Counted from the first letter of the stretch, positions 36,015-45,453 are shown. The stretch: 64,000 nucleotides of DNA from Erysipelothrix tonsillarum DSM 14972 (GCF_000373785.1 NZ_KB892378.1:1-64000); one strand, 5' to 3'. Notes: generated by a model not told the origin, from the letters alone. Translations and numbers: made by a program.

Positions 36015-36028
36015 CTATACTGATTTTA

Positions 36029-36049
36029 GTAAATTTTTACTTGTTTTAC
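36029..36049 (-). promoter_or_regulatory. candidate autoregulatory operator of the LacI-family gene
   Basis: The stretch contains GTAAATTTTTAC, an inverted repeat, followed by TTGTTTTACC, and shares TAGTAAAT and GTTTTACCA with the mglB leader site at 34908-34924. Confidence 0.4.
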
Positions 36050-36054
36050 CAGTA

Positions 36055-36576
36055 TTATTTACTGATTTCTTTTAAAATAGCCATTGCTTTGCTTCGTAAT
36101 TGCCATGTATACGCTCCTAGGACTGCACCTGCACCAATAATAATAAAATATAAATTATTTTGATAATTTATGTATAAATAGATAAAAAAGACGAGCAGCG
36201 AGGCAATAACGATTCCACTGAATCGCTCGATGCGATGGACCATCATTTTGATAACCTCAATGCGATCCTCTTGAAATGAAACAATAGGATTTAAGCTGCG
36301 GGGTCTTACAAAATAATAATATGTTCCTCCTTTTTGACTGCTATACTCACAAATCCGGATAAAACCTTGATCTAAATACCGTTGTTTTATTTCTTCGGTC
36401 ATCGGTTCAATGCAATACGTTACTTCAAAATTTAATTTCGCCGGTTCATTGAAATCAAAATGGTATGCAGTGCCATCATAGGAATCTAGCATATACCCTT
36501 CTTCCGCTTTTTGTTCAAGATACTGTGCTTCTTCTTTAAATTCGATTATGGAAAATGATGTTTTGTTTCGTTTCAT
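36055..36576 (-). CDS. DUF2812 domain membrane protein
   Basis: 173 residues. The N-terminal 100 residues (AQYLEQKAEEGYMLDSYDG, NFEVTYCIEP, ICEYSSQKGGTYYYF) match DUF2812, a family often found beside PadR-type regulators in Firmicutes; no PadR gene is next to it here. Two membrane helices follow (about 118-134 and 141-158). Function unknown. A promoter (36603-36632) lies in the short gap after the valS terminator. Confidence 0.75.
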   Translation of the reverse strand: MKRNKTSFSIIEFKEEAQYLEQKAEEGYMLDSYDGTAYHFDFNEPAKLNFEVTYCIEPMTEEIKQRYLDQGFIRICEYSSQKGGTYYYFVRPRSLNPIVSFQEDRIEVIKMMVHRIERFSGIVIASLLVFFIYLYINYQNNLYFIIIGAGAVLGAYTWQLRSKAMAILKEISK

Positions 36577-36602
36577 AATAATTACCTATCCTTCTTATTT
36601 CG

Positions 36603-36632
36603 ATTATACATGCTTCGTGCCTTTGTTAGCAA
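36603..36632 (-). promoter_or_regulatory. promoter of the DUF2812 gene
   Basis: Minus strand TTGCTA (36627-36632) and TATAAT (36603-36608) are 18 nt apart, 27 nt before the ATG. Confidence 0.65.
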
Positions 36633-36635
36633 ACT

Positions 36636-36660
36636 AAAAAGGACCCGATGGGTCCTTTTC
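36636..36660 (-). terminator. valS terminator
   Basis: Minus strand AAAAGGACCC pairs with GGGTCCTTTT and ends in five T residues, directly after the valS stop. Confidence 0.9.
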
Positions 36661-39246
36661 TTATTGTAATTGTTCTAAAACGAGTGCTAATTGTCGTTTA
36701 TATTCATCTAATTTTTGACGTTCTTCTTGAACTTTAGATTCGGGTGCCTTTGCAATAAACTTCTCATTTGAAAGCATTTTTTCACCTCGTTGGATTTCTC
36801 CCTCGAGTTTAGCTTTTTCTTTTTCAAGTTTTTCTAGCAATGCCGCACGATCTACGAGTTCTTCTTGTACTAATCGAATCGCACCACCGTGAATTGGTTG
36901 CGCAATACTACTATCAGGAAGTGTTGTAATTGTAACCTTCGCCATCGCTTCAAACATTTCTAAAAGAACTTTATTGAGTATGTAAGGCTTATTGTCTGTA
37001 TTTAACACTTCAACATTCAATGGTTTCGAAGGCTTAACATCATAGTTTACACGAACCTCTCGAATTGCTTGAATCGCCTCAATCATAAAATCAACTTCCG
37101 AAAGATCTGATGTTTCAATTACCATACTTTCAGGCCATGTTTCAAGGTTGATCGATTCAATATGACCCGGTAATGCGCAATAGATTTCTTCAGTAACAAA
37201 AGGCATAAATGGATGAAGCATAATCAGGATGTTTTTAAGCATATGCGCTAATGTTGCTTTGGCTGCATAGGCAACATCTTCGTCATTACTTTGTAATTCA
37301 CTCTTACTTAATTCAATATACCAACTGCAGAAATCATCCCATACAAAGCGTGTCAAGGTGTTACCTACAAGTGCAAATTCATATTTATCCATATTACGTG
37401 AAACTTCTTCCAATGTTTCATTAAATTTATGAATGATATGACGGTCAACTTGAGATAACTTCGCTTGATTGATATCATAAATATCATCCTCGATATGCAT
37501 TAATACAAATCGTGAAGCATTCCATATTTTATTGATAAAGTTCCATGAAGCTTCCACCTTTTCAGGCATGTAACGCATATCTTGGCCCGGTGTCGAATTG
37601 GTTGTAAGGAAGTAACGCAATGCATCAACACCATATTCTTCAATAACATCCATGGGGTCAACACCATTACCCAATGACTTACTCATCTTTCGACCCTCTT
37701 GGTCACGAATCAAACCATGAATCAATACATCTTCAAAAGGTCTTGAATCGGTAAAATATCGAGCTTGGAACGCCATACGGGCTACCCAGAAGAAGATAAT
37801 GTCATATCCGGTAACAAGTACACTTGTAGGATAATAACGTTCTAAATCGGCCGTATTTTCAGGCCAGCCCAATGTTGAGAATGGCCACAATGCACTGGAG
37901 AACCATGTATCAAGAACATCTTCATCTTGATGCCAGTTTTCAATATCCTTTGGTGCTTCAAGCCCTACATAAATTTCTTCTGTATCGTTGTGGAACCATG
38001 CCGGTATGCGATGTCCCCACCATAATTGGCGCGAGATACACCAGTCTTCAATATTATCAAGCCAACGTGTAAAGGTATTTTCAAAACGTTCTGGATAGAA
38101 ATGAATCTTCTCATCTCCATCTTGATGCTTTAACACTTCATCTGCAAGTGGCTTCATCTTAACAAACCATTGTTTTGACAGATATGGCTCTACAATGACA
38201 TCAGTACGTTCCGAATGCCCTACTTGGTGTACATGTTTTTCAATTGAAATCAATTTACCAGCTGCTTCAATATCCGCTACTAATGCCTTACGACAAGCAA
38301 ATCGTTCCATTCCTTGATACTTACCCGCAAGTTCATTCATCGTACCGTCCGGATTCATACAAATTGGCATCGCTAAACCATATTTTTCACCAATTGTGAA
38401 ATCATTTGGGTCATGAGCCGGAGTACATTTCATCACGCCTGTACCAAATTCAATATCGATATAGTCATCCGTGATAATAGGAAGCACATCTCCGTTCGCG
38501 GGATTAATTGCATGTTTCCCAACAACATGGGCATAACGTTCATCATCCGGATGCACCACAATACATACGTCACCAAACATCGTTTCAGGACGCGTTGTCG
38601 ATACTTTTAATTTTTCCCCTGTTTCTTCAACAGTATATTCAAATGTATAGAAATTACCTTCCACTTCTTTGTGAATAACCTCGATATTGGAAAGTGCAGT
38701 TTGAGCCTCTACATCCCAATTAATAATGCGATAACCTTGGAAAATTAAGCCATCATTATACAGATCAACAAATACTTTATTAACCGCTTGATTGAGTCCT
38801 TCGTCCAAAGTGAATCGTTCACGAGAATAATCGACAGAAATGCCTAATTTAGACCATTGTTCACGGATGTGTCCTGCGTATTCGTCTTTCCACTCCCAAG
38901 ATTTTTCAAGAAAGGCTTCACGTCCAAGGTCATAACGTGAGATTCCTTGTTCCCGCATTTTTTGTTCAACTTTTGCTTGCGTAGCGATTCCTGCATGATC
39001 CATTCCTGGTAAGTACAATGCATCTTTACCTAAGAGGCGTTGGTAACGAATAATAATATCTTGTAGCGTATTATCCCAAGCATGACCTAAGTGTAATTTC
39101 CCTGTAACGTTAGGTGGTGGAATAACGAGCGAGTAAGGTGCTTTTGATGTATCTCCTGCTGTAAAATACCCTTTTTCCACCCATTCGTTATATTTTTTTA
39201 ATTCTACTTCACTATGTTCATATTTTTTCGATAGTTTTTCTGTCAT
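36661..39246 (-). CDS. valS: valyl-tRNA synthetase
   Basis: 861 residues. GKLHLGHAWDNTLQDI has the HIGH-type motif (about 47-50), the editing domain has STTRPETMFGD, and RKMSKSLGNGVDP carries KMSKS (about 517-521). A C-terminal coiled-coil arm (LLEKLEKEKAKLEGEI, last 60 residues) is typical of ValRS. It charges tRNA-Val. AGGAGGAATATT fixes the ATG at 39246; its first 29 nt overlap the end of the GNAT gene. Expression is under the T-box leader located before that GNAT gene. Confidence 0.98.
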   Translation of the reverse strand: MTEKLSKKYEHSEVELKKYNEWVEKGYFTAGDTSKAPYSLVIPPPNVTGKLHLGHAWDNTLQDIIIRYQRLLGKDALYLPGMDHAGIATQAKVEQKMREQGISRYDLGREAFLEKSWEWKDEYAGHIREQWSKLGISVDYSRERFTLDEGLNQAVNKVFVDLYNDGLIFQGYRIINWDVEAQTALSNIEVIHKEVEGNFYTFEYTVEETGEKLKVSTTRPETMFGDVCIVVHPDDERYAHVVGKHAINPANGDVLPIITDDYIDIEFGTGVMKCTPAHDPNDFTIGEKYGLAMPICMNPDGTMNELAGKYQGMERFACRKALVADIEAAGKLISIEKHVHQVGHSERTDVIVEPYLSKQWFVKMKPLADEVLKHQDGDEKIHFYPERFENTFTRWLDNIEDWCISRQLWWGHRIPAWFHNDTEEIYVGLEAPKDIENWHQDEDVLDTWFSSALWPFSTLGWPENTADLERYYPTSVLVTGYDIIFFWVARMAFQARYFTDSRPFEDVLIHGLIRDQEGRKMSKSLGNGVDPMDVIEEYGVDALRYFLTTNSTPGQDMRYMPEKVEASWNFINKIWNASRFVLMHIEDDIYDINQAKLSQVDRHIIHKFNETLEEVSRNMDKYEFALVGNTLTRFVWDDFCSWYIELSKSELQSNDEDVAYAAKATLAHMLKNILIMLHPFMPFVTEEIYCALPGHIESINLETWPESMVIETSDLSEVDFMIEAIQAIREVRVNYDVKPSKPLNVEVLNTDNKPYILNKVLLEMFEAMAKVTITTLPDSSIAQPIHGGAIRLVQEELVDRAALLEKLEKEKAKLEGEIQRGEKMLSNEKFIAKAPESKVQEERQKLDEYKRQLALVLEQLQ

Positions 39247-39793
39247 AATATTCCTCCTGTAAAAGTCCATAACACACTAAATCATCATATCCATCTTCCA
39301 ATCGTGCCGCTTGCCGTTTAATTCCTTCTTGTTCAAAGCCCAGTTTCTTTGCAACTGCACCCGAAGCAGGGTTGCTCTGTAAATGCTTGAGCTCCATTCG
39401 ACGCACCTTGTAACTTTCAAATGCAAATTGCAATACAGCAGATGCAGCTTCCGTCATAAGTCCCAATCCCCAAAACCGAGGATTTAAGGCATACCCCATT
39501 TCGTACACACCTTCTGAAGCACTAATGGGCCAAAAATCACACGTACCGATCATACGGCCGTTATTTTTGAGTGTTATCGCAAATGCTTCTGGCCATCCCT
39601 TTTCGGGTCGTGAGAGAAAGACGTGTTCAATTACTTTCTTCGAATCTTCTACACTTTGATGCGGCTTAAAACGCGTCATGCGCGTTACCTGATATGTCTT
39701 AGCATAAAGAAACATATCATCGGCATCATCAATCACAACCGGCCTTAATATAAGCCGTTCTGTTTCAAGTGTTGGTATTGTCTTTTGCTCCAT
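39218..39793 (-). CDS. RimJ/RimL-type GNAT acetyltransferase in the valS operon
   Basis: 191 residues. ETERLILRPVVIDDADDMF at the start, GYALNPRFWGLGLMTEAASAVLQFAFE (acetyl-CoA loop, about 99-125) and SNPASGAVAKKLGFEQEG match the RimJ/RimL branch, which acetylates alpha-amino groups of proteins or small amines; the acceptor is unknown. GGAGGGAAGT fixes the ATG at 39793; the longer frame to 39829 would start inside the T-box terminator. It lies between the T-box and valS and overlaps valS by 29 nt, so it is controlled by valine-tRNA charging. Confidence 0.9.
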   Translation of the reverse strand: MEQKTIPTLETERLILRPVVIDDADDMFLYAKTYQVTRMTRFKPHQSVEDSKKVIEHVFLSRPEKGWPEAFAITLKNNGRMIGTCDFWPISASEGVYEMGYALNPRFWGLGLMTEAASAVLQFAFESYKVRRMELKHLQSNPASGAVAKKLGFEQEGIKRQAARLEDGYDDLVCYGLLQEEYYDRKTIEKI

Positions 39794-39810
39794 ACTTCCC
39801 TCCAAAATAA

Positions 39811-40024
39811 TAAAAAAAACATCATCCAAAGGACGATGAATCGTGGTACCACCTTATTTTACATACATTGTATGCCTCATTGTCGTTAACGCCGACTACG
39901 TAGCATCTTACTTATGTTCAGATACCAATCTCCCAGGCTACATTCTTCTATGCATGAGATTGCTTTTCACCAGCCAGCAACTCTCTAAACTCAAAACATA
40001 CAATACTCTTCCTATTCAACGATT
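39811..40024 (-). promoter_or_regulatory. T-box leader of the GNAT-valS operon
   Basis: On the minus strand: AGAGAGTTGCTGGCTGGTG near 39967-39987 (stem I), the T-box AAGGTGGTACCACGA (39841-39855), and a terminator CATCGTCC/GGATGATG followed by eight T residues (39812-39838). GTA at 39923-39925, just before TCTGAAC, is a plausible valine specifier codon. The leader is expected to read through when tRNA-Val is uncharged. Confidence 0.94.
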
Positions 40025-40031
40025 TATTTAA

Positions 40032-40060
40032 TTTTATCACATCGCGTCATTTGCGTCAAT
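40032..40060 (-). promoter_or_regulatory. promoter of the GNAT-valS operon
   Basis: Minus strand TTGACG (40055-40060) and TAAAAT (40032-40037) are 17 nt apart, directly upstream of the T-box leader. Confidence 0.8.
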
Positions 40061-40076
40061 CGAACATACAGATATA

Positions 40077-40100
40077 AAAAAAGAGCTTTCGCTCTTTTAA
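40077..40100 (-). terminator. terminator of ATP-grasp gene 1
   Basis: Minus strand AAAAGAGC-GAAA-GCTCTTTT followed by T residues. It overlaps the gene's stop codon. Confidence 0.88.
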
Positions 40101-41119
40101 TAATTTTTTATATAACGATCATAAATTGGTTTTACACCTGTTTTTTCATCTGACATGCTTGGAATCACTTGGAATGGTCCAGTAGAAGAATTTCCTTCAA
40201 TAATTTCGGGTCCATCCACACCTACAGCTACGTCCCAACCCATATAACGAACTTGTGGTATCACCAAACAAGCTTCTTTAATACTTGAAACTAATTGTTC
40301 ATAATGTGGAACTTGAAATCCAATTAAATCAGTACCCGTTATCGGATGTTTCGTATGTTGATTACAGTCTTTATCAATAAATGGATAGACAACCGTACCG
40401 GTATCATCAAGAATGGTATACATACCACCTTGCCCAATATTATCAACATGACTTCCTAAACCAGATTTCAATACCGAGACAAGAATACGCGGTATTTTTT
40501 CGTCATCGAGGAATGTAATCACCCGTAATGTATTTACACTTGTAGGTGATAATTCGCTCATTTTTGGATGTTGTTTGAAGAATTCTTCAATCAGGTATTG
40601 ACGGTTATCCATCAAAGCTTGATATAAATCATCAAAGTTGATTGTTGGATTTTCATTTACATCGACAACTTCGATACCTCGTCCAACATAATCCGTTGTA
40701 CGTTTGGCCATAACCTTACCATGCTTACGGACAAATGCTTCCAGTCCATCCGCATCACTTTCGCGAATATCAAACGTATCACGATGCACATAATCACTAA
40801 AACGTTTTACGAAAATTGACTTATCGTCAAAAATATCCAAGAACTCAGGATCATTATAGTACTTAGCAATACGTGCAGAATGACCCAGTGTAATGAATGT
40901 TGCACGTTGTTGCGCATTCAAGTCATAAAACTCAAATTCATTATAGTCTACGTAACCTGCAGTATACTTAAACGAGCACCAAATCATATCAAAGAATAGA
41001 ACTACACGAGAACGTCCGCTCTTTTCATGTGCATATTGAATTGCATTTTTAAAACCTGAGAAATCCATGTTGAACAAGCGTTTAAAGTAATACTTAATTT
41101 TCCAAAATAATTTTTTCAT
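40097..41119 (-). CDS. sugar-transfer-associated ATP-grasp protein (copy 1)
   Basis: 340 residues. LIEEFFKQHPKMSELSPTSVNTLRVITFLD, GLGSHVDNIGQGGMYTILDD, KHPITGTDLIGFQVPHYEQL and the C-terminal MGWDVAVGVDGPEIIEGNSSTGPF form the ATP-grasp core, with acidic and Asn magnesium ligands in the last segment (PF14397-type family). Members ligate a carboxylate to an amine and are common in capsule or wall-polymer clusters; the substrate is unknown. The start at 41119 follows AAGGGACGAAC. A close paralogue is at 46265-47263. The adjacent genes are housekeeping, so the context gives no clue. Confidence 0.82.
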   Translation of the reverse strand: MKKLFWKIKYYFKRLFNMDFSGFKNAIQYAHEKSGRSRVVLFFDMIWCSFKYTAGYVDYNEFEFYDLNAQQRATFITLGHSARIAKYYNDPEFLDIFDDKSIFVKRFSDYVHRDTFDIRESDADGLEAFVRKHGKVMAKRTTDYVGRGIEVVDVNENPTINFDDLYQALMDNRQYLIEEFFKQHPKMSELSPTSVNTLRVITFLDDEKIPRILVSVLKSGLGSHVDNIGQGGMYTILDDTGTVVYPFIDKDCNQHTKHPITGTDLIGFQVPHYEQLVSSIKEACLVIPQVRYMGWDVAVGVDGPEIIEGNSSTGPFQVIPSMSDEKTGVKPIYDRYIKNY

Positions 41120-41179
41120 GTTCGTCCCTTTCATGTATCGCTTTATCGTATCAGTGAGTGTAAAGGTTCCACACGATCA

Positions 41180-41755
41180 TCAAATATTTTTTTGAATAAA
41201 CTTAATGATCGGGTCACGCGTTTCATTTTTTAGACTTGAAAATTCTAAAACCGTAACATCTTGGAATTCTTTAAAAATCTCACGCTTAATATTGTTGATT
41301 TTATTTTTTGACAATTTATCAACTTTAGTTAAAACAAGCGCATATCGAATACCATAATGAATCGCAAATTGAATCATCATGATATCGTCTTGACTGACTC
41401 CACGTCGAACATCGACAAGGACCAGCATAACAGATGGATGACGCAATTCAAAATAGCTATCCATAAGTGTACCGTAGTGAATTTGCTCCTGTTTGGAACG
41501 ATTTGCGAAACCATATCCGGGAACGTCGGTAAGTATAACTTCATCATTAATATGATAGAAATTGATTAGACGTGTCTTCCCTGGTGTTTGTCCAACATAA
41601 GCAAGTTTTTTACGGTTTGTAATGGCATTTATCAACGAAGATTTTCCTACATTTGATTTTCCTACCATTACAATTTCTTTTTGATCCGTCTCTGGAAATT
41701 GAGACGAATGCGCAGCTGAAATTATCAACTGCGCATCATTTGTCTTCCATGTCAT
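41180..41755 (-). CDS. engB: ribosome biogenesis GTP-binding protein EngB/YsxC
   Basis: 191 residues. G motifs: GKSNVGKSSLINAI (about 32-45), TPGKTRLINFY, DVPGYGFA (about 76-83), LTKVDK (about 138-143). It assists 50S subunit assembly. The ATG shares one base with the lon stop (TAATG), the usual lon-engB arrangement of Firmicutes. Confidence 0.97.
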   Translation of the reverse strand: MTWKTNDAQLIISAAHSSQFPETDQKEIVMVGKSNVGKSSLINAITNRKKLAYVGQTPGKTRLINFYHINDEVILTDVPGYGFANRSKQEQIHYGTLMDSYFELRHPSVMLVLVDVRRGVSQDDIMMIQFAIHYGIRYALVLTKVDKLSKNKINNIKREIFKEFQDVTVLEFSSLKNETRDPIIKFIQKNI

Positions 41756-44070
41756 TAAATGAGTGCTTCTTTCAACACTTCATCAATGGTTTCGCATGGG
41801 ATAAATGTAACACTTTCCTTAACAACATCGGGAACTTCTGCTAAGTCTTTTTCATTCAATTTTGGAATGACAATTCGATTAATTCCAACTCGATGTGCAG
41901 CAAGTGATTTTTCTTTTAAACCACCAATTGGTAAGACATTACCACGTAGGGTAATTTCCCCAGTCATCGCAAGGTTAGAACGAACTTTATTATTGGTTAA
42001 TGCACTAATGAGCGCGGTTGTAAATGTAACACCTGCCGATGGGCCATCTTTAGGAACGGCTCCTTCCGGTACGTGAACTTGTACGTCATGTTTTTCAAAG
42101 AAATCAGGAGCAATGTTTAAACTACGAGCATGACTCTTAACATAACCCATTGCAATTTCTGCAGACTCCTTCATAACATCACCCAGTTGCCCTGTCACAA
42201 CAAGTCGACCTTTACCTTCATAGGTAGTGACTTCGATTGGTAGAACATCACCACCAAATTGTGTATAAGCAAGTCCGGTAACAACACCCACTTGATCTTT
42301 TTTCTCTTTTTGTCCGTATTCAAAAATGATTTGACCCAACCATTCAGTAATAATATCTTTATTAATAGTGATTGATTTCTTGCCATCTTTAAGAATTGCA
42401 AGAACTGTCTTACGGCATAAAGATGCAATAACACGTTCTAATTGACGGACACCCGCTTCACGTGTGTAATGACGAATAACATAACGTAATTGAGCATCAC
42501 TCATACGGAATTGAGATTTTTTAAGACCGTTTGCTTCCAATTGTTTTGGAATCAAATGCTCTTTAGCAATATTTAATTTTTCTTCTTCAGTATATGAACT
42601 CAATTGAATAATTTCCAAACGATCGCGTAATGCTTCAGGAATATCTCCCAAATAGTTAGCAGTCGCCACAAACATTACATTTGATAAATCATATGGTTCT
42701 TCAAGATAGTTATCACTGAATAGTTTGTTTTGTTCAGGATCTAACACTTCCAGCATTGCACTTGAAGGATCACCCTTGTAATCAGATGCCATTTTATCAA
42801 TTTCATCAATTAAGAAAACAGGGTTTACTACACCCGCTTTTTTCATTCCTTGAATAATACGTCCTGGTAGTGATCCAAGGTATGTACGACGGTGCCCTCG
42901 GATTTCAGCTTCGTCCCGTACACCACCAACAGAAGCTTTCACAAACTCACGTCCAAGTGAATCCGCAATCGACTTCGCAAGAGATGTTTTACCAACTCCC
43001 GGAGGCCCAACAAGGCAGATAATTGGAGCATCTAGATTGCCGGTCATTTCTTTGACAGCGAGATATTCCATAATACGGTCTTTAACTTTATCCAAGCCAA
43101 AGTGGTCCTCATCAAGTTTTTCACGAACAAGGTTTAAGTCTTTGATATCTTCCGTTTCTTGCCACCAAGGTGTCTTTAAAAGCCACTCAAGGTAGGAACG
43201 TACAACCCCTGACTCTCCTGATGCTTGTGGTAACATTTCATAGCGACGTAATTCTTCCATCGCTTTTTCCTTAACATATTCAGGATAAGGATTGTTTTCA
43301 ATCATTTCACGGAATTCATCGCTGTCTTCCCCTACGTCTCCAACATCACCCAATTCTTCACGAATCGCGCGCATTTTTTCTCTTAGATAATATTCTCGTT
43401 GATTCTCTTCAACACGATCTTTAACTTTCTCATTAATCGTATTTTCAATTTGTGCTAATGTTTGCTCACGTTGAATTTCTTCAATAATCATGAGTAAACG
43501 TTCATTCACATTTAACTCTTCGAGAAGTTCTTGTTTTCGCTCTAATTGTAGTGGGAAATACTGTGCAAATTGATCACTCAATTGTGATGCAGATACTCCC
43601 ATCGTTAATTGATTTACAATTTCTGTTGGAATTGTAATATTTTGAACCGATACTTGTTCAATCTCATTGGTAATACGACGCACTAACGCCATTTCTTCAT
43701 TTTCTTCGCCGATAATATCTTCGAGAGATGAAACTGAACCAAATAGCATACGACCATCGTCATTTAATGTATCTAATTTAACGCGTTTGAGTCCTGTAAA
43801 TGTAACACGTAAAAAGCCTTGTTTACGTTTTACTGCTTTAATGTTTACGAGTGAACCAAATTCATAAAGTTCATCTTGACGCGGATCATCAACGAGAATA
43901 TCTTTTTGACTTACAAGCACGACTTGTCCATTAAAGAACTTTTCGGCTTCATCAATTGCATTCATGCTTTTATGACGACCTACTTCAATCATAATCTCTT
44001 GTTCTGGGAACACAATAACACCACGCGTTGCAACAACAGGAACGCTTATTGTTATATTTTTTTCGCTCAT
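41755..44070 (-). CDS. lon: ATP-dependent protease Lon
   Basis: 771 residues. N-terminal substrate domain (1 to about 200), AAA+ module with GPPGVGKTSLAKSIA (about 347-361) and VFLIDEIDKM, and a C-terminal Ser-Lys protease with PKDGPSAGVTFTTALISA (catalytic Ser about 672). It degrades misfolded and regulatory proteins in the cytoplasm. GGAGGG precedes the ATG. A terminator separates it from tig upstream, and no separate promoter was obvious in the 46-nt gap, so expression may rely on read-through. Confidence 0.98.
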   Translation of the reverse strand: MSEKNITISVPVVATRGVIVFPEQEIMIEVGRHKSMNAIDEAEKFFNGQVVLVSQKDILVDDPRQDELYEFGSLVNIKAVKRKQGFLRVTFTGLKRVKLDTLNDDGRMLFGSVSSLEDIIGEENEEMALVRRITNEIEQVSVQNITIPTEIVNQLTMGVSASQLSDQFAQYFPLQLERKQELLEELNVNERLLMIIEEIQREQTLAQIENTINEKVKDRVEENQREYYLREKMRAIREELGDVGDVGEDSDEFREMIENNPYPEYVKEKAMEELRRYEMLPQASGESGVVRSYLEWLLKTPWWQETEDIKDLNLVREKLDEDHFGLDKVKDRIMEYLAVKEMTGNLDAPIICLVGPPGVGKTSLAKSIADSLGREFVKASVGGVRDEAEIRGHRRTYLGSLPGRIIQGMKKAGVVNPVFLIDEIDKMASDYKGDPSSAMLEVLDPEQNKLFSDNYLEEPYDLSNVMFVATANYLGDIPEALRDRLEIIQLSSYTEEEKLNIAKEHLIPKQLEANGLKKSQFRMSDAQLRYVIRHYTREAGVRQLERVIASLCRKTVLAILKDGKKSITINKDIITEWLGQIIFEYGQKEKKDQVGVVTGLAYTQFGGDVLPIEVTTYEGKGRLVVTGQLGDVMKESAEIAMGYVKSHARSLNIAPDFFEKHDVQVHVPEGAVPKDGPSAGVTFTTALISALTNNKVRSNLAMTGEITLRGNVLPIGGLKEKSLAAHRVGINRIVIPKLNEKDLAEVPDVVKESVTFIPCETIDEVLKEALI

Positions 44071-44091
44071 AGCAATCCCTCCTTTAAGGAT

Positions 44092-44116
44092 AAAAAAGAC
44101 GCTAAGCGTCTTTTAA
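44092..44116 (-). terminator. tig terminator
   Basis: Minus strand AAAAGACGC pairs with GCGTCTTTT, ending in six T residues, between tig and lon. Confidence 0.85.
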
Positions 44117-45388
44117 TTAAGCAAGAGTTTCTTGTACTAGCTCCATCGCTTTTCGTAATAAGATATCGTATCCGATAGCATCTGGTGAAACTAAACCTTT
44201 AACTTGTTCAAGTTCCATGCCATATACTTCAGAAATTGTAGCAAATTCTTTTTCAATTTCTTCGTCTTCTACTTTTAATCCTTCAACTTCAGCAATTTTT
44301 TCAAGTGTTAAGCGAGTGCGTACACGTTTTTCTGCATCTTCACGCATTTGTTCTTTTACATCTTCTTCAGATTGTCCAAGAATTTGTGAGTAAAGATCGA
44401 AGTTCATACCTTGTTGTGCAAGACGTTGATTGAATTCATTAAACATTTGATTTAATTCTTCTTCAATCATTGCTGCAGGAATGTCAATTTTCGCATTATT
44501 TGAAATTGTTTCCACAAGTTCTTCATTTACGCGATCTTCTTCTGCTTGTTCACGTTGTGCTTTAAGATTTTTCTTAATTGAATCTTTTAATGCGTCTAAT
44601 GAAGTAATTTCTTCATCATCTAATAATTCAACAAACTCATCGTTTAATTCTGGTAACACTTTTGTTTTTACTTCGTGTAATTTAACTTTGAAGACAACTG
44701 GTTGACCAGCAAGGTCTTCTACATGGTATTCTTCTGGGAAAGTGATGTCTAAATCTTTTTCATCTTCTGAAACCATTCCGATCATTGCTTCTTCGAATCC
44801 AGGAATGAATGAGTTTGAACCGATTTCTAATGTATAGTTCTCGCCTTTTCCACCTTCGAATGCAACGCCGTCTTTAAATCCTTCGAAATCCATTACAACG
44901 GTATCGCCGTTTTCAACTGCGCCTTCTTTAAGTTGTAATTCAGCTTGTTCTTCACGTAATTTTTCAAGTTCAGCTTCAATATCTTTTGCTGAAACAGTAA
45001 TGCGTTTACGTTTGATTTCTAAGCCTTTGTATTCACCTAATTCAACTTCTGGTTTAACTGTAACGATAAATTTTAATGTTAATGCGTCTTCAGTCATTGC
45101 TTCGATATCTAATTCAGGTGTTGCAACAGGTTCGATTTTTTGTTCAACCATTCCTGCTACAAATGCTTCATTAGCGATTGCATTAACTGCATCCATCATA
45201 ATCATTTGTTCGTTAACATGTTTACGTGCTAATTCTTTAGGTGCTTGTCCTTTACGGAATCCTTGAATTTCAACGTTTTTAATTGCGTTATCTAAAGTTT
45301 TTTCTTGTGCTTTTTTCCAAGCCTTTTCTTCAACTTCAACAGTTAATAATCCTGTTGAGTTTTCATTTAATGTCCATGTAGATTTCAT
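44117..45388 (-). CDS. tig: trigger factor chaperone / peptidyl-prolyl isomerase
   Basis: 423 residues. The ribosome-binding domain has GFRKGQAPKELARK (about 43-56, the signature loop), the FKBP domain has DTVVMDFEGFKDGVAFEGGKGENYTLEIG (about 155-183), and a helical C-terminal chaperone domain follows. It binds nascent chains at the exit tunnel. GGAGGACAAAC precedes the ATG. The promoter carries a CIRCE-like repeat, so HrcA control is likely. Confidence 0.97.
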   Translation of the reverse strand: MKSTWTLNENSTGLLTVEVEEKAWKKAQEKTLDNAIKNVEIQGFRKGQAPKELARKHVNEQMIMMDAVNAIANEAFVAGMVEQKIEPVATPELDIEAMTEDALTLKFIVTVKPEVELGEYKGLEIKRKRITVSAKDIEAELEKLREEQAELQLKEGAVENGDTVVMDFEGFKDGVAFEGGKGENYTLEIGSNSFIPGFEEAMIGMVSEDEKDLDITFPEEYHVEDLAGQPVVFKVKLHEVKTKVLPELNDEFVELLDDEEITSLDALKDSIKKNLKAQREQAEEDRVNEELVETISNNAKIDIPAAMIEEELNQMFNEFNQRLAQQGMNFDLYSQILGQSEEDVKEQMREDAEKRVRTRLTLEKIAEVEGLKVEDEEIEKEFATISEVYGMELEQVKGLVSPDAIGYDILLRKAMELVQETLA

Positions 45389-45411
45389 GTTTGTCCTCCT
45401 AGTACGTTACT

Positions 45412-45453
45412 ATTATAACATAACTTTTAGCACAGTCAACAGACGAGTGCTAA
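45412..45453 (-). promoter_or_regulatory. tig promoter with CIRCE element (HrcA operator)
   Basis: Minus strand TTGACT (45434-45439) and TATAAT (45412-45417) are 16 nt apart. TTAGCACTC-N9-CTGTGCTAA spans 45427-45453, the CIRCE layout, with a perfect first arm and a second arm that matches GAGTGCTAA at 7 of 9 positions. It overlaps the -35 box, the expected place for a heat-sensitive repressor. Confidence 0.85.

Noticed and set aside
39794..39829. Longer start of the GNAT gene before valS
   Set aside because: It lies within the T-box terminator, and GGAGGG fits the ATG at 39793.
42195..42434. Frames inside lon, ileS, mutS2 and other large genes on either strand
   Set aside because: They lie within strongly supported genes, have no ribosome sites and show no family motifs.
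44071..44091. Separate promoter for lon
   Set aside because: The gap after the tig terminator is too short for a complete promoter and no -35/-10 pair was found there.
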